This document shows positions 43,757-53,670 of a stretch of DNA of 64,000 nucleotides, one piece after another. The translations under genes were made by a program, and so were the position numbers. Where the stretch lies: the NCBI GenBank assembly GCA_036245805.1, contig BTRK01000004.1, positions 23,698,619 to 23,762,618 of the forward strand. The letters run 5' to 3'. The DNA comes from Pristionchus mayeri (lineage: Eukaryota; Nematoda; Chromadorea; Rhabditida; Neodiplogasteridae). Positions within the stretch are counted from its first letter, which is position 1. The number at the start of each line of letters is the position of its first letter. The notes beneath the pieces were generated by a model, which had not been told where the DNA came from, made no database searches, and saw only the letters and a list, made by a program, of their open reading frames with translations.

Positions 43757-44353
43757 TGATTTCGGGGTTTGTTTTCTCAATATCGGGATGCTCACGAAAC
43801 GAACTGCAACAAAGCTAGATACTGCCTAGTAGATAGGAATGATGAAAAGACTGACTGTGAATGGGCAGCTCCTTCCCGGTCGCTCTCGTAACTGGCTAGA
43901 TGTAGCAGATGAATTTTCAGTCTCGTTGCTCCTTCCACCAATCTTTTCACATCCAGATATATCTCCATATTCTCCTTTCCACTCATCGCCATCGCAGCTC
44001 TTTCCAAACGATCCGCCTTAATTCACAATCATAAACATAAAAATTTATTTTTTTTAAACTAGTGCGCATGAGTAGGCAAAAACAGGTCTCGGATATCCAA
44101 CTTGTGTGCTCTCTTTTTCGGGTAACCAGCGCCGCACGTCGCATGAGGTTGACTTATTGAGTTAGTTTCGCCACCCTAGGATAAAAACTAGCATGTGTAC
44201 TGACTAACATGTAAGCGTACACAACAGTGGCGTATGACGGAAGGCACATATCTCATCACCTCTTTTATTCTTTACCAGTCGAATGCGCGCATCGCGGTGC
44301 ACACAATCGGCTGGAGAGCTTCAGATTGGGTACTAGTTTTTTTAAAAATTTAA
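43757..44353. other. possible coding remnant, otherwise empty
   Basis: 43839-44021 is open on both strands. The minus frame (ERAAMAMSGKENMEIYLDVK...) starts after an acceptor-like tgaattaag, but neither strand resembles a known family. Treated as unresolved. Confidence 0.25.
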
Positions 44354-44730
44354 CAAAGGAATTCTGAGAGAATTGAGATATTCCCTGTAGTGTCCTTACA
44401 GCAAAAACCTAACCTATGCTGGAAATTTGTCCCTAGGGGTACTTTTTCACGCAGATCACGAAAATCGACCTTAGGAAGCGGTGTCTCTGACCCCTCATTT
44501 CCTGAAGCGCGCCTCAACGGCGAGGTCGGGTTTTCTATTTTTTGAACGGCTCATCCCACAGTATTATGCTCAATGCAATAGAAGAGCGCACTCTATGCAG
44601 TCATGGTGTGGGCACGCCACACCATGGCATTTCCCGGCTTTACTTTTCAAGTCTATTTCTCAACGAATATCGAAATACTATTAGAATCAGATTGCATAAA
44701 ATAAAGTCTTCATTATAGCAAGGAACCGTT

Positions 44731-44770
<40 letters not shown>

Positions 44771-45385
44771 GGCATAGTTTCCCAGCACTGACGGCGTCTT
44801 GTCCATCCCTAAAAATCCACGTATATGGGGGTCATGTTCGATAATGGTGCGGTAGGTCATGGTGTAATCAAGTCCAACTACCGTACCAACTTGCACTATG
44901 GGACTACAGTAATCCAAATTACAGTAACCTGATTACCGTAACCTCAGTTCCGGGGAGGAACTTGAGTTCCTTGGATCAAACGTTTTACAAAAAATCATCA
45001 ATCAATATTATCGATGTTCTACAGTAACCATGAAAATGAAACTGGATTGTTATCGAGCACCATATTCTCAGGATCTCAATTTTTAAAATTTAAATGACCA
45101 TAACTTTTTTCACAGATGAGCTAGCCCTTCACTTCCAACATGAAAAATGCTTATCTCGTCGAGATCTTATGTACGGGGTTTGGAGCACCCGTTCACGATT
45201 CGCAAAAACCGACCTCGCCGTTGAGGCGCGCCACAGGGGAATGAGGGGTCAGAGATACGGCTTCCTAAGGTCGATTTTCGTGATCTACGTGAAAAACTAT
45301 GCCAGGGGGCAAATTTCCAGCATAGGTTATGTTTTAGCTGTACGGACACTACAGGGAGAATCTAAATTCTATCAGATTTCCTCTG
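44354..45385. mobile_element. long-TIR element, second copy (1.0 kb)
   Basis: Ends CAAAGGAATTCTGAGAG and the inverse of CAGAGGAAATCTGATAG, with the same arm content as 24912-26778 (cctatgctggaaat, cttaggaagcgg, cgccgttgaggcgcgc). The interior is different and includes a 37-base G-run. Confidence 0.72.
44733..44769 (+). repeat. 37-base G homopolymer
   Basis: An uninterrupted run of 37 G, next to fragments of the homopolymer-capped palindrome family (44770-44960). Capable of forming G-quadruplexes. The exact length may be affected by sequencing error. Confidence 0.9.
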
Positions 45386-46211
45386 TTAAGAGTGAATCTA
45401 TTGCTTGCGTCTAGTCTGAGTCTCTCGAGCTTGTCACGGGTTTTGCGGGTACTACATTCTCGAAGTAGTGATCGTAAATCCGACACCTTCAAAATTTGTC
45501 CCTACAATTATTAAAAAATCAAGAAGGTAATTATAGCTGTGCAAGGAGCGTGTCGGGGGGGGGGGGGAGGGGGTGGGGGTGCCCACCGACGGTGGGCACC
45601 CCCTTTTTTCCGGCAAACGTATAGGGGGGTCATGGTGAAAATCGATAAAAGGTCATTGGTAGATCAAGACTAAGTACCATAACCAATCGATAGTACATTA
45701 TCGACTGATACCGTATATAGCTACCTTAACCCTCAATTATCGCGAACTAACTTTTTTTCTCCAAAAAGTCAAATTACCATAACCAATCGATAATACAGTA
45801 CCCCCAGATACCGTATATGGCTACCGTAACCCCGAATATCGCGAACTGACTTTATTTTTTAAGTCCTGAAACCGTGTTCAATCGATTCTACAGTACCCAA
45901 GTAACTACCGTAACCCAGTTCCCTTGGGTCAAACATTTTTCTAAAAATCCAAAATTGAGCAGAGAAATATTTTAAAGTATCATACCGTTTCTCTAATTAT
46001 TGTTGAATAATTTTGCGTCAGGTTTTTAGAAAAATGTATAAAATTTTTAGAAAAAATGCTTGACCCAAGGAACTGGATCTGACCCCAAGGAACTGGGTTA
46101 CGGTAGTTACTTGGGTACTGTAGAATCGATTGAACACGGTTTCAGGAATTTTAAAAAATAAAGTCAGTTCGCGATATTCGGGGTTACGGTAGCCATATAC
46201 GGTATCTGGGC

Positions 46212-47466
46212 ACGGATGCTCATGACCAGTAACTAAAAGCGGCGGCCGAATAAAATAATTTTAAAACTCCCGCAATGTCCATTCCGATGGAATTATGATG
46301 AAAAAAACCGTAGCTAATTTTATAATTCAAAGCGAAGAGCTATCGAGAACTGAGCGTCAGCTGAATTTCGAAATTCCTACTTTTTTTTCGTTGATTTCTT
46401 ATCATTGTTTTGACATTTTTACGTATTTATTGTTGTAAAAAACTGCGTATATTGCAGGGTATAATGAAGCACAACTCCGTCGTGTCCTCCGACGGGAGGA
46501 TACGCGCAAGCGTCACTTCACCGCTCCTTCCCACACCAAGAGGAAGATGATGTCCGCTCACCAAGGGAGTCCCGCGGAAAGCACGAGATCCGCGCCATTC
46601 CCATCAGGTTAGTAAGAGCGAGTAGTATCAACAATCGCGCTGTGGAACCGCACGCGTCCTCTATTTCGAAATGCTAACAGTTTTCGTTTTCCAATTACCG
46701 TTATTTGATGCTATTGCTGTTTAGAATGGGACGATGAGGTTATTGTCGCCCGCGGACACAACAAGGGCAACTCCGGCCGCGTCATGCGCGTCTATCGCAA
46801 GAAGTTCGTCGTTCACATCGACAAGAGACCATCCGCGAGAAGCCCAACGGATCGGCCCCTCCGGCGTGAGTCCACTCCTCCAACTTTCTTATGAAATGGA
46901 GCCTACTGATGCGATGTTAAAAATCGCTGCAAAGATCGGATCTTTGCATGTTTTTCCCAGCAGAAATTTGACAAAGATCTGATCTTTGCAGCGATTTTTA
47001 ACACCACATGAAAGATTTTTTGTCTAAATCAGCTTCAGTTGTTCGTCTTTATCATATCCACTTATTCAGGTCGCCATAACCAAGCTAACGCTCGACAATG
47101 GAAGCAAGAAGATCATCGAGCGCAAGGCTGCCGAAGAGCAACAATTTTGTTTTTTTAACGATCGAATCGATACCTTGCGATAAAGTCTTGTTCTGCATTT
47201 ATATCTCGTTTCAATATCATGCTCGATAGTGCACTTCTTTTGTGCGATCATGTAAAAACTATGAACAACGTTTTTGAACTTGTGAAATCCCTGGCAAGGC
47301 CCCGCGCGACGGTTGGGAGGGAGTGACGCGCGCCAAGCTCTGACTCCGCCTACAAAGCAATAGGCGCATGCTTGTGGGCAGACGGCGCGCACCAAAGTGC
47401 GAGGGGGCGGGGCCGCCGATTTGTGAACAAATTAGTTGTTGGTAAACGGTCGTTTTGAGCACCCGT
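46212..47466. mobile_element. Pack-type element carrying RPL26 pseudogene, copy 2
   Basis: 1255 bp with the same ends as copy 1 (ACGGATGCTCA ... TGAGCACCCGT). Flanked by tctgggc (46205-46211) and tctgggg (47467-47473), identical in six of seven bases. Both flanks match the uninterrupted host palindrome. It carries the same gene copy, flanks and hairpin. Confidence 0.82.
46464..47140 (+). pseudogene. RPL26 pseudogene, copy 2
   Basis: Same three-exon arrangement as copy 1. It shares the exon-1 frame break and the five-base deletion (gctcaccaagg), and adds its own lesions: an extra G after caagg, an extra G in exon 2 (aatgggacgatgagg) and a two-base insertion (gacaagagacc). It keeps about 36 bp of intron-1 start (gttagtaagagcg) that copy 1 has lost. 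Shared plus private lesions mean that both copies descend from an already broken cassette. Confidence 0.85.
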
Positions 47467-47690
47467 TCTGGGGGTACTGTACTATCGATTGGTTATGGTA
47501 ATTTGACTTTTTGGAAAAAAAGTTAGTTCGCGATAATTGAGGGATACGGTATCAGTCGATAATGTACTATCGATTGGTTTATGGTACTTAGTCTTGACCT
47601 CCCCATCACCTACTATCGATTTTCACCATGACCCCCTATACGTTGCCGGAAAAAGGGGGGTGTGTCGTGCACAGCTATGAAGGTAATTCA

Positions 47691-48115
47691 TCATCTTTTT
47701 TGAAACTCCTCGAACCGAAGGAAATAATCTTGACTTCGCCGATACCTAACCAACAACATTATATTCTCAAATCCACTGCTTTCGCCACTTGGCCATGGAA
47801 ATTGGTAAAAAATACATTTAAGAAATATTTTTAACATTTAAGAATAATTTTTTTGTAAAATATCAAAATATTCGTACAATGAAAAACTGCAAAATTGCAT
47901 TTATTTGAAAAAACGCCAAAAAATGACGCGTCGGGCGAACCGAAAAAGGTTTCAAGGAAAATGCAATGTCGCGTTTGTAAAAAAATATGTTTCACACGAT
48001 AATATCGAAGTTACGAGAGCTATCGGATAATTTTATTCATTATTCAACTTCTTCAACTTAGGTCAACTATAATACACTTGGCGCAAAATGGCACATCTCT
48101 TCAATCTAATAACTA
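47691..48115. other. no recognised feature
   Basis: AT-rich spacer without exon or repeat recognised. Confidence 0.4.
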
Positions 48116-49065
48116 GGGACCGCGGAGGCCCGTCCTTTCTGCCGTCCATCACACACCACGATTAATGGTGTGCCTAGATACTGTACCGTTTTTACTCTGT
48201 GTCGTGCTGTGATAAAGTTTTTTCAACTTTTTCTTAATCGACTTTGCATTATTTTATTATTTTCTAGGTCATATTTACCGTCATGTAGCTAGAGAAACCC
48301 ATTATAAACGTATTTGCGACTGGTTCGCCGCTTCTGGTTTAGGGAGAAGATTTTTAGCGGGCCTAAACCGTTTTTTACAATTTCCCGACGTCGTTTATTT
48401 CCTCGTTCTCTCTTTATTTTTGAGTGCCCCCTTTACATTCTTGTGTCCAGAAGATGCAAAAAACATTCCTTTACCTGCTCCACACAAGGGTCATGCTCCA
48501 TTTTGGTTCGGACGACTACTTCTTTGCCAAAAAACGGCACGAATCTGGCATTTTTCGAGCACCTCCTATTTCTTCCCCCGTTTTCTCTTTATTTTTGAGT
48601 GCCCCCTTTATATTCTTGTGTCCATCACATGCAACAAACCTTCCTTAACCTATTCCACACACTCGTCATGCCCCATTTTCGTTCGGACGACTACTTCTTT
48701 GCCAAATTACTTCACCTGTCCATATTTGATACACTTCATTTTCCGGTCAACTATAAGTTCAGAAGCTAGCACTACTCACTTAAAGCAGTTCACAAATAAA
48801 TACTACAAAAATAAAATAGTAAAAATATACAAATCAATAAAAACACGAAATGATGCGAAAATCCTGACTCGTAATGCGCTCCAACTCTAATCATCATACG
48901 GTAGTCTAGTGACCCAAGGGGAATTTTAGAAGTGACTGAATTTGTTAAAATTATTTTTTTATTATTTTGTTTTCATTTCTAAACGTTTCGCCGTGGCCAA
49001 TTGTGTACATTCGTAGAACGTAAACATTTTTCTGAAACCTCTTTACAAGGGCATCCGCGGTCCCT
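48116..49065. mobile_element. clean 950-bp copy of the CCGCGG-terminus element
   Basis: Begins GGGACCGCGGAGGCCCG and ends CATCCGCGGTCCC, flanked by TA (48114-48115, 49066-49067). Sub-terminal words (ctgccgtccatcacacac; aaacctctttacaagggc) recur in the nucleoredoxin intron. Includes a roughly 120-190-bp direct repetition of ctctttatttttgagtgccc (48412 and 48589). No transposase. Confidence 0.8.
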
Positions 49066-49532
49066 ATCTAATAACAATGATTTTTTTGGATACCTGAAAA
49101 TTGATTTTCTTTTTGAAAACTGCTTATTTGCCGCTGTAATGCATACATCTTGAGTAATATGGATGGACGAGGTTATCTAAAATTAAATTCTAACCGATTC
49201 TCACAAAAAGACGGTCAAAATTTATTTTCCTACTTTCCCGACACTCAGAATCTTGCATGTTCAAGGAAAAATATACCTAGCTTTCGGTTTGTTGAGGACC
49301 CCCTTTTTTGATATATGCTGGTCTGTTCTACTAGATTTGCCCAGAAAATTGGGAATTCGGATCGTAAAGGAAAAGTAACATGTGCCTAAACATGAGAAAA
49401 ATCGACAAAAAATATTCGATTTTTTCGAATTGAGATATTCTCCGTTTTTTGTGCGCTATATTTTTGCCCCACCATAGCGTAGCTATAAACTGGCTAGATT
49501 TAACCGGAGTTCACAAAAAAATCACTATCTTT
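49066..49532. other. no recognised feature
   Basis: AT-rich spacer between two elements; nothing supported. Confidence 0.4.
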
Positions 49533-50239
49533 CATAGTTGTGCACGATACAATCGGGAGCCCATCCGGATGGGCACCCCCCCCCCCTCGACGTAAAGGGG
49601 TCATGGTAAAAAATCGATCGGTCAAGACTAAGTACCATAACCAATCGATAGTACAGTACACCATGATACCGTATACGGATACCGTAACCCGCGAATATCG
49701 CAAACTAACTTTATTTTAAAAAAAGTCCTGGCACCGTGCCCAATCGATTGTACATTACCCAAGTCACTACCGTAACCCAGTTCCATGGATCAGATCCAGT
49801 TCCTTGGGTCAAACATTTTTCTAAAATGTTAAAATCGATGGTAAAATTATTTTTAATTATCCTACCGTATCTCTCGTTACTGTAGAATAATTTTATAATC
49901 GACTTAGGATTTTTATAAAAATGTTTAATAATTTTAGAAAAATGTTTGACCCAAGGAACTGGATCTGACCCATGGAACTGGGTTACGGTAGTGACTTGGG
50001 TACTGTACAATCGATTGGGCACGGTTCCAGGACTTTTTTAAAATAAAGTTAGTTTGCGATATTCGCGGGTTACGGTATCCATATACGGTATCAGGTGTAC
50101 TGTACTATCGATTGGTTATGGTACTTAGTCTTGACCTACCGATCGATTTTTTACCATGACTATACGTCGAGAGGGGTGCCCATCCGGATGGGCACCCCCC
50201 CCCCCCCCCCCCCCCCCGATTGTATCGTGCACAACTATG
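49533..50239. mobile_element. homopolymer-capped palindromic element, copy d (best preserved)
   Basis: Starts catagttgtgcacgataca and ends with the inverse; arms match to the centre. A secondary hairpin gcccatccggatgggc stands beside a C-run at both ends (9-10 bases at about 49577 and 23 at 50195-50217). No coding capacity. Confidence 0.85.
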
Positions 50240-51412
50240 GCCAACACCCTTAAAAATGGCCTATATTATTATTCCTGAAACTGATAGACATAAAAGAGAC
50301 TAGTAGAAATGCAATACTAATAAAATCAGAAAATCAATAATTAGTCGCAGTATCGACTTCATAAACATGGACGGTGCAACCCTGATGTGCGGTGCAACCC
50401 TGATGAGCGGTAATTAGCGTTCACAAACCCGATTCTATACCAAATTCATCCTCGCTTCTCCCCCGGTTGTAGAAATATATATTTCAACAACAAAACTTCA
50501 ATATTCAATATAAGTCCACATACTCGATTAAACAATATTTAAACAAACCGCGCATAAATCTGTTAGCGCTAATTTAAAAAAAATTACGGTACTTAGTTCT
50601 TGGTCATGGAATTCGCTATTTTCAGATATTTTCATGAAATTGAAATATATTTTCATGAAACCAAACAATGAAATTAGCATTTTTTTCTTGCCTCTGTGTT
50701 ATCAGGTCCATTTTTTTCGAGAAAATTTGTTTTCTCGGTTTCCCTCCAAATCTCTCAATATTGACTTACTAATGATCCCTAGCTGTTATAAGTAAATTAT
50801 AGGAAGGATGTAGCTGAAATGTGATTTCTACACAGCTCCGAAATAACGAAAAAATCGAAAAAATATGCTAATTTCATTGTTTAACAATGCAAAATACAAA
50901 GTTGTCCACCTCGACTTTCCATGGAAAGAAAGCTGCTGGGGTAAAAAAGTGCGTAGATTTCGAATCTGAGGAAAATTCGGCGAAACGTGCAATGTTTTTT
51001 TTCACGACATCACTTTATCTAATGAATAAAATATAGAAATTTCAATTTTTGAAGGTTTTCTATGTTTCATGTTTACTTGATTGAACAGGAAAGTTGTTCA
51101 GCTCGTCGAGAAGAACGTTTTTTTTTCTTTTTTTAAAAATCTTTCTAGCTCAATGTTGAAATAACTTATGAATTTTCTAATTTTCTAATCTTCGAGATCC
51201 GGCTTTTAGGCAGTTTGCAATTTACGGCTCTGAAACTTAAAAAACAAAGATCCCTGACCTTAGATGCATCAAACCCTTTACCAGGGACCCGATTCATGCA
51301 GTTCTATTTTTTTGTAAATGGGGTCTGAATTTCATAAATTCTCTCAGAAGACCTCAGCCACATCCATCAATATATTTTGAAGTCGAGCACAGAACTCAAG
51401 GTGTCGATAGTC
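50240..51412. other. no recognised gene
   Basis: AT-rich sequence. A short direct repeat (cggtgcaaccctgatg) occurs twice at about 50371-50402. No exon supported. Confidence 0.4.
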
Positions 51413-51799
51413 TCAAGGTACTGTTCTCTGGGCAGGGAAATGGTACACCGTGACCAAAATGATTTGAAAAGTGACCAGAATTATTAGCTGAAGTGCAATA
51501 TGTGCCAATTTCCTCTTCTCGTCTTCAATGTCGTGTTCGTGTCCTTCGACTGAGCAATCCTCGTGCAGGGGAGCATCCCCCCATTCGAATAACTACAATC
51601 ACATCGCATACATAATATACAAAGTGCAGACAATGAGGCAAAATAAGGAAAACTTATTGTTGAATGACGAACGAAAGAAACGAACCCTTTCTAATTCGAC
51701 GCACACCTTGGTGAAGACAGTGTGTATCTGATGGAAGGAGACAGGAAGAGCGTCCTCTCCCATTCGTCTCCCCGCTGCCTCGATTATCACCTCAACCAT
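51413..51799 (-). CDS. small predicted single-pass membrane protein, 90 aa
   Basis: Two exons, 51799-51707 and 51592-51413, join in phase 0 across a 114-nt intron with good sites (AAG|gtgtgc ... gattgtag|). The product starts MVEVIIEAAGRRMGEDALPV and has an acidic middle (EDCSVEGHEHDIEDEKRK). One hydrophobic segment, LAHIALQLIILVTFQIILVT, lies near the C terminus (about residues 60-79), and the tail ends RTVP. No N-terminal signal is evident, so a tail-anchored or single-pass orientation is possible. No family recognised. The surrounding transposons make an isolated gene or a fragment of a larger one possible. Confidence 0.45.
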
Positions 51800-51924
51800 T
51801 CACTCAATACATAATAACCAACAACTTTTTGTAAAGTGAATGTTGTTTAAAACAATTTCTAGTTCCGTACCCAATCGTCCCTTTAGTACCCCCCACCCCC
51901 AGATATGACCACAAGAATTCTTGT

Positions 51925-52081
51925 TCTATTAAAACCCGTTCTCAGAAAGCCATTTCTAAGTTATTCCTGTTCCTCAAAGCCCTCCCATTCAACTGTCCCA
52001 CCATCCTTATTTGTAGTTGCAAAGCCTATGTCCTTCCCCTCCTTGACTTTGCGTCTCCCTTCTGGAATAGGGTAGTTGCTA
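51925..52081 (+). pseudogene. non-LTR retrotransposon fragment
   Basis: In translation, CPTILICSCKAYVLPLLDFA followed by SPFWN closely parallels MPTILIKCFKTYVLPHIEFA and CPFWNPH in the C-terminal RT region of the element at 56080-58790. It is a short dead copy of the same or a close family. Confidence 0.7.
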
Positions 52082-53199
52082 TTTCGATGATTTACTTGAG
52101 GTGTGTACTCCTTTCTATATTAAAACATTGTCTCTGTAAGAACGTCACATAAGTCGCTATTGTACCACTGGTTCAATCCCTCTCAGATGCATAAATTTTT
52201 GCCGGCTTCAATTACACATTTCTTGATATTCAATTGAATGTTTACATACTAAATATCGCTAAATAAGCACGCTAAACGTTTAAAAGTTCGCGAAAATTGG
52301 CGGCAAAAATGTATGCAACCGAGAGGAATCGAACCAGAGGTTCAATAGCGTAACAGTATTTGGAAGAAAACTCTACTACGGGCATGCAGGACCTTTTCGG
52401 AATTACTCTTGATGGATTGAGCATTAAAATATGCACATAATATGAAGTTTCCAGGAGCTGCAATTCATAGGAATGTGGTCGCCGAATTGATCAAAACAAA
52501 AAACGTCATTTTCCGGCAAATTATTTATTGTTTCTTGAATAGATAACCATCAATCTACTTCAAAACTAGGATTCTTGTACAACTTTTCATGCTCTTTCGA
52601 ATGAGGTATAACACGATGGTCAAATCTCAAAGATAAAAATTTTCGAAAAAATCGATAATGGTAGATCAAGATTTTGGGAAATGGTTATTGGGTCCCTAAT
52701 GACTCTACCCACCAAGTATGAGCTTCTAGCAATGATTTTGAAAGATTGTGTCACATCCTCCGACACTCTTGGGGCGACAGCGTTTTAATTAGTGTAATTT
52801 AGAGCATGATATTTTCTTCTATTCATCATATTGGTGAATATTCTAGGAGGAAAGTATTTCGTTTCAAAGGCTTGTGCTAGTGTAAGAAGGTGGCAGCAAT
52901 AGTAGACTAGATTTTCCAGAGTCCATCGTGACTTCTGTCAGTTTTCAAAGAAGGAAACCCGAACGGGAAGAAACCGAATCTCGACATTGCTCTCAATTTG
53001 TTTCGTTGTTTATTGCATTTCGATAAATGATTCAACTCATCTCAATTTCACCCAACATTCGACTTGTTTCCTTCCACCACCCAAATCTTTCCCCAATGGG
53101 ATCCCAGGGATATTTCTCCCCTAATGGTCCCCATAAACCCCCCTAATAGTCCCCCAGTTCCCCTCCCAATGGGGGCCTAATGGGGCTGAAATTCCAGAG
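52082..53199. other. no recognised gene
   Basis: Contains a B-box-like ggttcgattcc on the minus strand (about 52325-52335) in a possible tRNA relic, otherwise nothing supported. 53100-53200 is a short C-rich stretch with repeats of cccctaatgg type. Confidence 0.35.
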
Positions 53200-53670
53200 T
53201 CTCTTGCTACAGAAACCCCGATTATCACAAAGTAACATTACTTTTAAAAAGTCCTGGTGGCGTGCCCAATCGATTCTACGGTGCCAAATTAACTACCATA
53301 TCCCAGTTCATTGGGTCAAACATTTTTCTATAAATCCAAAATCGGTCATAAAATTATCCTAAAGTAATGAGAGATACGGAAGGACGCATTATGATAATTT
53401 TATTATCGATTTTGGATTATTAGAAAAATTTTGACCCCAGGAACTGGGTTACGGTAGTCGCCTGGGTACTGTAGAATCGATTGGGCAGTATTCCTTTCTA
53501 AAATTAAAATCAGTTTGTGATAGCCAGGGTTACGGTAGCGAGATACGGTATCTGGGGTACTGCAGGATAGATTGGGTACGGTACTTTGACTTTTAAAACA
53601 TAAAGTCAGATCGTGATAATCTTGGATTACGGTAGCCATATACGGTATCTGGTAGTACTGTAGGATACAC
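53200..53670. mobile_element. partial member of the homopolymer-capped palindrome family
   Basis: Inverted arms carry ccccgattatcac, cccagttc and aatcgattctac words and their complements, as in copies a-d. The terminal C/G runs and cap motif are missing. Confidence 0.6.

Larger units (their letters stand above)
45534..47690. mobile_element. homopolymer-capped palindromic element, copy c, interrupted
   Basis: The left arm runs from atagctgtgcaaggagcgtg (45534) and the right arm ends with a gtgcacagctat word at about 47684. Inner arms carry accataaccaatcgatag and its inverse. The element is split at tctggg by the RPL26-carrying element (46212-47466). Removing that element restores ggtatctgggggtactg, the same word found inverted in the left arm at about 45798. 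Confidence 0.8.

Noticed and set aside
43792..44021. Possible exon on either strand at 43.8-44.0 kb
   Set aside because: Open on both strands with no family resemblance; neither strand has convincing splice partners.
52300..52390. tRNA on the minus strand
   Set aside because: Only the B-box is convincing; stems do not pair.
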